Shown here: one piece after another, positions 16,390-23,449 of the stretch
Layout: every line of letters starts with the position of its first letter
How positions within the stretch are numbered: position 1 is the stretch's first letter
From: Candidatus Aphodovivens avistercoris
GTDB lineage: Bacteria; Actinomycetota; Coriobacteriia; Coriobacteriales; Eggerthellaceae
Assembly (NCBI GenBank): GCA_018710945.1
Contig: DVIW01000020.1
Span: 31,046 to 95,045 of the forward strand
Length of the DNA: 64,000 nt
Direction of reading: 5' to 3'
Notes under the pieces: model-generated
Seen by the model: the letters and a program-made list of their open reading frames with translations, nothing else
Told to the model about the DNA's origin: nothing
Database searches by the model: none
Made by a program: the position numbers and the translations under genes

Positions 16390-18177
16390 CTATTCCAAAT
16401 ACGCGCCCGTCTGGCGGCTCCAGAGGTGGGCGTACTCGCCGCCGGAGGCGATGAGCTCGTCGTGCGCGCCGTCCTCCACCACGCGCCCGTCTGCCAGCAC
16501 CACGATGCGGTCGAGGCTGGCCACCGTGCTCAGACGGTGCGCCACCACGATGCAGGTGCGCCCGCGCATGAGCGTCGCCAGCGCGTCCTGCACCAAATGC
16601 TCGCTTTCGGAGTCGAGCGCGCTCGTCGCCTCATCGAGAACGAGAATGGGGCAGTCGGCCAAAAGCGCCCGTGCGATGGCGATGCGCTGGCGCTGCCCGC
16701 CCGACAGCTTGACGCCTCGCTCGCCGGTGATAGTGTCGAAGCCCTGCGGCAGCCGCTCGATGAACTCGAGCGCGTTGGCACGCCGCGCGGCTTCTCGGAT
16801 CTCCTCCATCGAAGCATCGGGACGTCCATAGGCAATGTTCTCTGCAATGGAGCGATGGAACAGCAGCGCTTCTTGCGGCACGTAGGCGATCTGGCTGCGC
16901 AGGCTCTGCTGGGTGCAAGCGGACACATCCTGCCCGTCCACGAGGATGCGGCCCTCTTGAATGTCCGACAGCCGCAGCAAAAGCTTGGTGAGCGTCGTTT
17001 TGCCCGCACCGCTCATGCCCACCAAGCCAACGCGTTGACCGGCAGGAATACGCAGATCAAGCCCGTCGAACACGCACGTGAGCACGCCGCCGTCTTCGTA
17101 GGCAAACCCGATCTTCTCAAACGCAATGGCTCCCTCGCGCACCACCAGATCGGGCGCTCCGGGCGCGTCGGACACCAGACGCGGTTCGTCAAGCACGGCC
17201 GTCATTCCGCTTGCGTCGCCGAACGCGCGGTTGAAACGCTGCAAGCCCGAGTTGATGAAGTTGAACTGCAGCGTCATGGTGTAGGTGTAGGTGAACATCA
17301 TCACCAGCGTGCCGGGCGTTATGCCGAACCAGGCATTGCCGCCCGAGATGAACACCGCCACCACGCTCATGATGACCACCGCAATCCCCGCCGTGATCAC
17401 GCCGCGCACCAGCGACGAGCGCATGCGCTTGGAATCGCGCAGCACCACCTCGCGGTTCGCTTTGTCGAACAGCCCGCGCTCGTAGTCCTCGCGCCCGTAC
17501 GTCTTCACCGTAAGGATGTTGGTCACCGCGTCGGACAGCTCGCCCGACAGGTCGTTCTGCGCTTTCGCGGCGTTCTCGTTCAAGTGCAGGATGCGCTTAT
17601 ACATGATGTAGGACACCAGCGCATACACCGCGAACAGCGCCATCAGGATCACAACGTAGAGCGGCACGCGCGGCCCCAGCAGCACGCACACGAACACCAC
17701 CGAGCCGAGCACCGGCAAAAACGGATGGACCAGCGCTTCTACCAGCTGATTGTACGCCGCCATGAACTTGGAGGTCTGCGACACGAGCGTGCCGCCAAAG
17801 CGGTTGGAGTGAAACGTCATCGACTGGTTGGACAGCGCGTCGAAGCTCATGGTTGCCAGGTCGTAGCTCACCGCGATCTCAAGCTTCCACAGCGAGTAGT
17901 CCTGCAGCTTGCTGCACGTCTGACCGCACACGTTCACGAGGATGAGCGCCGCGATGTAGGGTCCGAACACCAAAAACACCTGGTCGGCGGCAACAGGCGC
18001 CGCGCTCACGCGGTCGACGATGAGCCCCATCACAAACGGGTTCATGTACGTTTGGAACCCGCCGAAAAACAGCGTCGACAGCACCAGCAGCGCGAACAGC
18101 CCAAAATGCCGCCGCGTAACCAGCCAATAGTAGTGAAGCGTCCGTCGCGTGGTGGACGCCTTCTCGCGTTTCGCCAT
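16390..18177 (-). CDS. ABC transporter, fused permease and ATPase (exporter half-transporter)
   Basis: 595 residues. Six membrane segments in about the first 320 residues (type IV exporter fold) are followed by an ATPase with Walker A GMSGAGKTTL, Q-loop IAYVPQEALLF, signature LSGGQRQRIAIARALL and Walker B ILVLDEATSALD. It is a homodimer-forming MsbA/LmrA-like exporter, or half of a heterodimer, but no partner gene is adjacent. The ATG at 18177 is preceded by AAGGCGGG. It is followed upstream on the same strand by a UMF1-type MFS transporter 54 bp away. Substrate unknown. Confidence 0.9.
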   Translation of the reverse strand: MAKREKASTTRRTLHYYWLVTRRHFGLFALLVLSTLFFGGFQTYMNPFVMGLIVDRVSAAPVAADQVFLVFGPYIAALILVNVCGQTCSKLQDYSLWKLEIAVSYDLATMSFDALSNQSMTFHSNRFGGTLVSQTSKFMAAYNQLVEALVHPFLPVLGSVVFVCVLLGPRVPLYVVILMALFAVYALVSYIMYKRILHLNENAAKAQNDLSGELSDAVTNILTVKTYGREDYERGLFDKANREVVLRDSKRMRSSLVRGVITAGIAVVIMSVVAVFISGGNAWFGITPGTLVMMFTYTYTMTLQFNFINSGLQRFNRAFGDASGMTAVLDEPRLVSDAPGAPDLVVREGAIAFEKIGFAYEDGGVLTCVFDGLDLRIPAGQRVGLVGMSGAGKTTLTKLLLRLSDIQEGRILVDGQDVSACTQQSLRSQIAYVPQEALLFHRSIAENIAYGRPDASMEEIREAARRANALEFIERLPQGFDTITGERGVKLSGGQRQRIAIARALLADCPILVLDEATSALDSESEHLVQDALATLMRGRTCIVVAHRLSTVASLDRIVVLADGRVVEDGAHDELIASGGEYAHLWSRQTGAYLE

Positions 18178-18231
18178 GTCAATCCCGCCTTCTTGAAAGC
18201 GCCTCGGCGGCGCGATGCCATCGCGTAAAGC

Positions 18232-19458
18232 CTACTCCTTTTCCGGCATGCGGGCCAGCAGGATGAAGCCGATGACGAACAGCACGGCGATGGACAGCAC
18301 GCCGGCCGACGAATTCCCCGTGATCTGCGTGAACACGCTCACCAGGAAGGTGCCCATGACGGCGGCGTACTTGCCGAAGATGTCGAAGAAGCCGTAGTAC
18401 TCGTTGGCGTTGTCCTTGGGGATGAGCTTGCCGAACTCGCTGCGCGAGAGCGCCTGGATGCCGCCTTGGAACAGGCCCACGCAAATGGCAAGGACCCAGA
18501 ACTCCACGGCCGATTTCAGGAAGAACGCCGCGAACAGCACGATGCACAGGTAGGCCACCACTGCCACCAGCAGCATGCGCTTGGTTCCGAAGCGCTCGGA
18601 CAGGCGCCCGTAGGCGATGGCCGAGGGGAACGCTACGAACTGCGTCACCAGAAGCGCCAGCACCAGCTGGGTGGAGTCGATGCCCAAATCGGTGCCGTAG
18701 CTGGTGGACATCTTGATGATGGTGTGCACACCGTCGATGTAGAAGAAGAACGCCAGCATGAACAGGCGCAGCCGCCTGTCGCGCACGATGGCCTTGATGG
18801 TGCGGCCCAGGCCCGCGAAGGTGTTGCGGATCATGCGGGGCTCGCGTTCCTTGTAGTGCGTCTGCTTCACGTTGCGGATCAGCGGGATGGTGAACGCCAC
18901 CCACCACGCCGCCGTGATGACGAAGGCTATCTTCATGCCCAGCATCATGTCGATGCCCACGGCGCCGCCGCCCAGCACCACCGCCAGGCACGCGATGAAC
19001 GGGATGCACGAGCCGATGTAGCCCCACGCGTAGCCGTGCGAGCTCACCTTGTCGTAGCGATCCTCGGTGGTGGCGTCCACCAGCATGCCGTCGTAGAACA
19101 CCATCGACCCGTTCAGCATGACGGACGAGACGACGTACAGGATCAGGAACGGCAACGCATCGGTGGGGCCGCCCAGGCACGCGCACGCCACCGCGCCGGT
19201 GCCCATGAAGCCCACTAGGAACTTCTTCTTGTTGCCCTTGATGTCGGCCAGGCTGCCCAGAAACGGCATGAGCAGCGCCAGGATGAGCGATGCCACCGTC
19301 TCGGCATAGCCCCACGCCACCACCACCGACGAGTTCGGGTCGGCGATGCTGGCGAAGTACACCGGGATCAGCGCCGTGGACAGCATGACGAACGCGGAGT
19401 TGCCCACGTCGTAAAGGACCCAGCTGCGCTCCTGCTTCGTCAATCCGCCCAGTGCCAT
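18232..19458 (-). CDS. MFS transporter, UMF1 (Atg22-like) family
   Basis: 408 residues with about 12 membrane segments. The opening LTKQERSWVLYDVGNSAFVM (Y-D-x-G-N-S-A) and DATTEDRYDKVSSHGYAWGY are hallmarks of the UMF1/Atg22-like MFS branch, which includes vacuolar amino-acid effluxers and uncharacterised bacterial proteins. The ATG at 19458 is chosen over 19518, which would add residues read through the palindrome described next. It probably shares a transcript with the ABC exporter downstream. The substrate is not predictable. Confidence 0.88.
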   Translation of the reverse strand: MALGGLTKQERSWVLYDVGNSAFVMLSTALIPVYFASIADPNSSVVVAWGYAETVASLILALLMPFLGSLADIKGNKKKFLVGFMGTGAVACACLGGPTDALPFLILYVVSSVMLNGSMVFYDGMLVDATTEDRYDKVSSHGYAWGYIGSCIPFIACLAVVLGGGAVGIDMMLGMKIAFVITAAWWVAFTIPLIRNVKQTHYKEREPRMIRNTFAGLGRTIKAIVRDRRLRLFMLAFFFYIDGVHTIIKMSTSYGTDLGIDSTQLVLALLVTQFVAFPSAIAYGRLSERFGTKRMLLVAVVAYLCIVLFAAFFLKSAVEFWVLAICVGLFQGGIQALSRSEFGKLIPKDNANEYYGFFDIFGKYAAVMGTFLVSVFTQITGNSSAGVLSIAVLFVIGFILLARMPEKE

Positions 19459-19489
19459 GTCTTTCGAACCTCGTCTTTCTTCTGTCGAT

Positions 19490-19514
19490 GCTGCTGCAGC
19501 GCCGCTGCAGCAGC
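19490..19514. promoter_or_regulatory. 11-bp-arm palindrome in a divergent promoter region
   Basis: GCTGCTGCAGC, then GCC, then GCTGCAGCAGC: perfect 11-bp arms around 3 nt. It lies in the 114-bp gap between the leftward UMF1 transporter (19458) and the rightward phospholipase-like gene (19573). It could be an operator for either promoter or a hairpin in one leader. No regulator gene is adjacent. Confidence 0.5.
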
Positions 19515-19572
19515 GCATATTGTATATGATGCACCCTGGCGATACGTAAAAACGAAGTCAGAAAGGCGCGCC

Positions 19573-20529
19573 ATGCCCTCCATCATCACGCACGACACCT
19601 TCGGCCACGAGGTCTACCACGAGCTGTTCGGCATGATCGGCGGCTCGCGCGACGAGGCCGAGGCGTTCCTTCTGGGCAACCAAGGTCCCGACCCGCTGTT
19701 CTACAGCGTGGCGCTGCCCTGGCTGCACGCCAACCACGACCTGGGCAGCGTCATGCACGACGCGAAGCCCGCCGAGCTGATCGACGCGTTCAAGACGGGG
19801 CTGCCGTTTCTGGCCGCGCCCGAGCGCAGCGTGGCACGCGCCTACGCGCTGGGATTTCTGTGCCACTACACGCTGGACGCCACGGCGCACCCGTTCATCT
19901 TCGCGCAGCAGTACGCGCTGTGCGACGCCGGCGAGCCGGGGCTGACCCGCGCCGACGGCCACGAGGTGCACGCCTACATCGAAACCGAGCTGGACGAGCT
20001 GGTGCTGTTCACGCAGCGCGCCGAGACGGTGGAGCGGTTCAACCCCGCGCGCGACATCCTGAAGGGCACCGAGCGCATGCTGGGCATCGTCTCGAAGCTC
20101 TACGCCTACGTGGCGATGGCCGTGTACGGCCGCACCGTGCCGGAGAGCCTGTTCCGCGACAGCGTGCACGCCATGCGCCTGGGCCAGAGCGTGTTCCACT
20201 CGCCCAGCGGGCTGAAGCGCCTGGCGCTGGGCAACCTGGAGCAGCTGGCGCGCCCCTACTCGTTCTGCCGCGCGATGACGCACCGCCCCGTCGAGCGCAC
20301 CGAGAGCCTGTTCGACAACCGCCAGCGCGAGCGCTGGGAAAACCCCTTCACCGCCGAGGCGTCCACGGAAAGCTTCGCCGATCTGTACGCCCGCGCACTG
20401 CGGAAGGCGCAGGGGAACATCGCCGCCTTCGACAGCGAGGCGTTCGGCGTCGAGGACGCCCGCCGTATCACCGCCGGCCTGAACTTCTCCGGCAAGCCCG
20501 TGGAAGCCGTCATCGTGTCGGTGGAGTAA
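19573..20529 (+). CDS. zinc-dependent phospholipase C-like protein
   Basis: 318 residues of the zinc-dependent phospholipase C / S1-P1-nuclease-like alpha-helical family. Candidate metal ligands are seen in order: H7 and D8 (SIITHDTFG), D48 in NQGPDPLFY, H60/H62, FLCHYTLDATAHPF with two His and an Asp, and the DGHEVHAYIETELDEL block. These follow the family's H-D-H-H-D-H-H-E layout. No signal peptide is visible, unlike the secreted clostridial toxins, so this is probably an intracellular member. ATG with AGAAAGG upstream. It stands alone, divergent from the UMF1 transporter gene. Confidence 0.8.
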   Translation: MPSIITHDTFGHEVYHELFGMIGGSRDEAEAFLLGNQGPDPLFYSVALPWLHANHDLGSVMHDAKPAELIDAFKTGLPFLAAPERSVARAYALGFLCHYTLDATAHPFIFAQQYALCDAGEPGLTRADGHEVHAYIETELDELVLFTQRAETVERFNPARDILKGTERMLGIVSKLYAYVAMAVYGRTVPESLFRDSVHAMRLGQSVFHSPSGLKRLALGNLEQLARPYSFCRAMTHRPVERTESLFDNRQRERWENPFTAEASTESFADLYARALRKAQGNIAAFDSEAFGVEDARRITAGLNFSGKPVEAVIVSVE

Positions 20530-20543
20530 GGCGGAGCCGCAAC

Positions 20544-21176
20544 CTAAACATTTTTTAACATGATTGAGTTCATCGTGTCGGCGGCGTGCTCGCAGGCGTC
20601 GCTGCACTTCTCCATGCGCTCGAAGACGCGCGACCAGACGTGGGCACGCATGGGGTTGTCGCGGTCGGTGGTGTGCAGGTGGCGGATGACCTTCAGGACC
20701 AGGCGGTCGGCCTCTTCCTCGTAGTCGGACACGTCGCGCACGAGAGCGCGGAACTTCTTCGACTTCTTGAAGCTGCTGAAGTCGCCCATCGCCTTGCCCA
20801 GGGCGCCCACGCCCTTGCGGATGAGGCGGGCGAACTCGGGCGCGCCCTCGGGCACAATGTGGACGTCATACATGTACATGCTCTGGATGACGTCCTCTAT
20901 GTAGTCGATAATGGTGTCGAGCTTCTGCGCCAGGTCGATGATGTCCTCGCGCTCGATGGGCGTGATGAAGTCGGTGGCGACGTTTTGCAGGATGGCGTGG
21001 TTCACGTCGTCGCCGCGGCGCTCGATCTGGTGCGCGCGGTCCATGTAGGGCTTCAGCGCGTCGGCGTTCGTGAACCCTTCCACGGCCTCCACCAGAAGGT
21101 CGGCCTCTTCGATGGCCACCTCGACCTGCTTCTCGAACTGCTCGAAGTAATCGAACTTGCGGCTCTTCTTTCCCAC
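20544..21176 (-). CDS. DUF47 (PhoU-like) phosphate-transport accessory protein
   Basis: 210 residues, all-helical, PhoU-related. Acidic repeats such as AHQIERRGDDVNHAI and DYEEEADRL are the metal-binding E/D-x-x-x-D motifs of this family. DUF47 proteins are nearly always encoded with PiT transporters and are thought to regulate them, as here: the PiT gene is 124 bp upstream on the same strand. The start is GTG at 21176, with GGAAAGGCGGGAAGCC before it. The protein is cytoplasmic. Confidence 0.9.
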   Translation of the reverse strand: MGKKSRKFDYFEQFEKQVEVAIEEADLLVEAVEGFTNADALKPYMDRAHQIERRGDDVNHAILQNVATDFITPIEREDIIDLAQKLDTIIDYIEDVIQSMYMYDVHIVPEGAPEFARLIRKGVGALGKAMGDFSSFKKSKKFRALVRDVSDYEEEADRLVLKVIRHLHTTDRDNPMRAHVWSRVFERMEKCSDACEHAADTMNSIMLKNV

Positions 21177-21252
21177 GGCTTCCCGCCTTTCCCCGCCTGC
21201 CGCGCCCGCGAAGGCGCCGCTTCGCGCCCCGCCGTCACGGCCGCAGACTTGC

Positions 21253-21289
21253 CCGGCCCGCCGCAGGATCCGCGCCCGCGGCGGGCCGG
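21253..21289 (-). terminator. 12-bp stem hairpin between pit and the DUF47 gene
   Basis: Arms CCGGCCCGCCGC (21253-21264) and GCGGCGGGCCGG (21278-21289) around a 13-nt loop. There is no T-run on the minus strand, so it may attenuate or stabilise the pit mRNA rather than end it outright. Confidence 0.45.
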
Positions 21290-21300
21290 ATGTTCCTCCA

Positions 21301-22353
21301 TCACATAACCGCCAGGAATATCCTGGCGAACACGAATCCCAACAGGCCGCATCCCGGGAACGTGAGCACCCAGGTCTTCACCATGTCCAGCGCCACGCTC
21401 CACTTCACCGCGCTTTTGCGCTTGGCGGCGCCCACGCCCATGATGGCGGTGGTCTTGGTGTGCGTGGTGGACACCGGCATGCCCGTGAACGTAGCCAGGA
21501 TCAGGCACAACGTGGCGCCCAGGCTGGCGGCGAAGCCCTGGTACTTCTCCATCTTCACCATGTCCATGCCCACGCTCTTGATGATCTTCTTGCCGCCCAC
21601 CGCCGTGCCCAGGCCCATGTTCAGCGCGCAGAAGATCATCAGCCACACCGGCAGGACCAGCGAATCGGCCTGGCCGATGCCCGTCGCCAGCGTGATGGCC
21701 AGAATGAACACGCCCATGAACTTCTGGCCGTCCTGCGCGCCGTGCATGAACGCCACACCCGCGCCGGCCGCGATCTGGGCCCATTTGAACACGTGGTCGG
21801 ACTTGCGCCGGTCGAAGCGCCGGCAGGCGATGCCGATGAGCTTCGCCAGGCCCCACCCCGAGCCGAAGCCCAGGAAGGTGGAGAGCACCAGGCCGTAGAT
21901 GACCTTCATCCACTCGCCGCCGTTGATGCCGCCCAAGCCGCCCTGCAGCGCGATGGCCGCACCGGTAAGCCCCGCGATGAGCGAGTGGCTTTGGCTGGTA
22001 GGCAGGCCGAACGCCCAGGCGGCCACGCCCCATACGATGATGGCCACCATCGCCGCCATGAGCGCGATAATGGCCTGGTGGTTGTCGCCCCCGAAGTCGA
22101 CCATGTGGAAGATGGTGTTGGCCACCGCCGACGATACGAGCGTGATGACCAGCAGCCCGAAGAAGTTGCAGATCGCCGCCATGATGATGGCGGGCGTGGG
22201 CTTCATGCAGCGGGTGGACACCACCGTGGCGATGGCGTTGGGCGCATCGGTGGCGCCGTTCACCACGATGACGCCGATGTTCAGCAAGGTGACGGTCAAA
22301 AGCAAGGGGTTCGAAGCCAGCTCGGCGATGAACATGCCCCATTCGATGGTCAC
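21301..22353 (-). CDS. pit: PiT family inorganic phosphate transporter
   Basis: 350 residues with about 10 membrane segments. Both PiT signatures are present: VNGATDAPNAIATVVSTR near the N-terminus and MHGAQDGQKFMGVF in the second half. The repeat with GLPTSQSHSLIAGLTGAA and GMPVSTTHTKTTAIMGVG is also seen. PiT proteins import metal-phosphate with protons or sodium. The start is GTG at 22353, preceded by AAGGGG. The DUF47 gene follows. Together they form a constitutive-type phosphate uptake unit; no Pho box is evident. Confidence 0.94.
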   Translation of the reverse strand: MTIEWGMFIAELASNPLLLTVTLLNIGVIVVNGATDAPNAIATVVSTRCMKPTPAIIMAAICNFFGLLVITLVSSAVANTIFHMVDFGGDNHQAIIALMAAMVAIIVWGVAAWAFGLPTSQSHSLIAGLTGAAIALQGGLGGINGGEWMKVIYGLVLSTFLGFGSGWGLAKLIGIACRRFDRRKSDHVFKWAQIAAGAGVAFMHGAQDGQKFMGVFILAITLATGIGQADSLVLPVWLMIFCALNMGLGTAVGGKKIIKSVGMDMVKMEKYQGFAASLGATLCLILATFTGMPVSTTHTKTTAIMGVGAAKRKSAVKWSVALDMVKTWVLTFPGCGLLGFVFARIFLAVM

Positions 22354-22560
22354 GGCAACCCCTTCGACGCGTCCGTTTTGCGCAGCTGGACAAGTGTAAC
22401 GTAAAGGGATTGTAAAGCGCCGGCAAACCGCCTGAGCGCGTGCTTAAACTCCATGATCGGCGCCAAAACTTCCACCCCAGGTAGAAAAAGAGTCAGCGAG
22501 CGGAGCCTTTTCTTCTATCCCAGGTCCAACGCCAGTCAGCGAGGCGTCGTCTGGTGCTCG

Positions 22561-22685
22561 AGATTCGTGAGATCGCGCGGGCGCCGCGTACAACGGGTCC
22601 GCAAGTCCGCGGGATCGCGCGAAGATCGGGTGCCAGGCGGCGCCGCAGCGTCGGCCCGTTCCGCGGTTCGGCAGAACCGCGGAAC
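22561..22685 (-). repeat. palindrome-ended dispersed repeat, copy A
   Basis: About 125 bp, colinear with copy B at 42863-42986 with one gap. Shared blocks include GGCGCCGCGTAC, GCGAAGAT, GGTGCCA and a 28-base block ending at the terminal hairpin. That hairpin has 12-bp perfect arms, GTTCCGCGGTTC and GAACCGCGGAAC, with loop GGCA. The repeat abuts the stop codon of the MBL gene. Read leftward it would encode CRTAERADAAAPPG, nearly the peptide copy B contributes to a protein. The rest of the gap 22354-22560 shows no gene. Confidence 0.7.
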
Positions 22686-23359
22686 TAAGAAGCATAATAG
22701 GCGAACACGCGGCGGCGCTCGGCGGCGATGGTGGTGAGGTCGTTGTGGCCGGGCAGCACCAGCGTCTCGTCGGGCAGGGTGGCCAGCTTCTTCAGCGAGG
22801 CACGCATCTGGGACAGGCTGCCGCCGGCGAAGTCGGTGCGGCCGATGGAGCCGCAGAACAGCGTGTCGCCCGAGATCAGCAGCGGCTTGCCCGCAGGGTT
22901 GCTGCCGAACTGCGGGTCCAGGAACAGGCAGATCCCGCCGGAGGTGTGGCCGGGAGTCAGCATCACGCGCCAGGCCATGTCGCCCAGCTTCACCACGTCG
23001 CCGTCGGAGACGCGCTGATCCACCGGACACGGATCGGAACCGGGCAGGCCATCGGGGTCGGGCTGTTCGCCAGCGATGACCGGGGCGTCCACCGCCGAGG
23101 CGATGACCGCAGCGCCCGTCTTCTTCTGCAGCCGCGCTGCCGCACCGGTGTGGTCGCTGTGGCGATGCGTGAGGACGATGGCGTCCAGCTTCACCCCGCC
23201 CAGCGCCTCCATGATGGCGTCGGCATCGCAGCTGGGATCCACCACGAACGTGGCCTTCCCGTCGGTGATGAAGTACACGTTGTTCTGCAGCGGCCCCATC
23301 ACCATGAAGCCCGCCGTCACGCACACGTCGTTGATCTTGTACATCGTCCGCTTCATCAT
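22685..23359 (-). CDS. MBL-fold metallo-hydrolase (glyoxalase II-like)
   Basis: 224 residues with the metallo-beta-lactamase fold. The metal motif THRHSDHTG (HxHxDH), the third histidine in TPGHTSGG, the bridging Asp in ISGDTLFCGSIGRTD and the last His in LPGHND are all present. GSIGRTDFAGG is characteristic of glyoxalase II/YcbL-type hydrolases that act on thioesters. The ATG at 23359 is followed directly by a second ATG; GGAGGGATTGAGAAAG lies upstream. It is downstream of rel on the same strand, with a strong hairpin between. The substrate is not determined. Confidence 0.9.
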   Translation of the reverse strand: MMKRTMYKINDVCVTAGFMVMGPLQNNVYFITDGKATFVVDPSCDADAIMEALGGVKLDAIVLTHRHSDHTGAAARLQKKTGAAVIASAVDAPVIAGEQPDPDGLPGSDPCPVDQRVSDGDVVKLGDMAWRVMLTPGHTSGGICLFLDPQFGSNPAGKPLLISGDTLFCGSIGRTDFAGGSLSQMRASLKKLATLPDETLVLPGHNDLTTIAAERRRVFAYYAS

Positions 23360-23401
23360 CTTTCTCAATCCCTCCTGTCGGGGAACGCTCCCTCTCGAAG
23401 C

Positions 23402-23443
23402 GCGCCTCAACGGTCGGCCCGTTCCGTCCGGCCGTTGAGGCGA
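23402..23443 (-). terminator. 11-bp stem hairpin between rel and the MBL gene
   Basis: CGCCTCAACGG at the left and CCGTTGAGGCG at the right form a perfect stem. The loop contains GTCGGCCCGTTCC (23413-23425), a 13-base string also present in both copies of the dispersed repeat (22650-22662 and 42951-42963). It may be a degenerate third member of that repeat acting as a terminator. There is no T-run. Confidence 0.45.
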
Positions 23444-23449
23444 AGCGCC

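Noticed and set aside
19459..19518. Longer start for the UMF1 transporter
   Set aside because: The extra residues are read through a perfect palindrome and do not resemble the family N-terminus.
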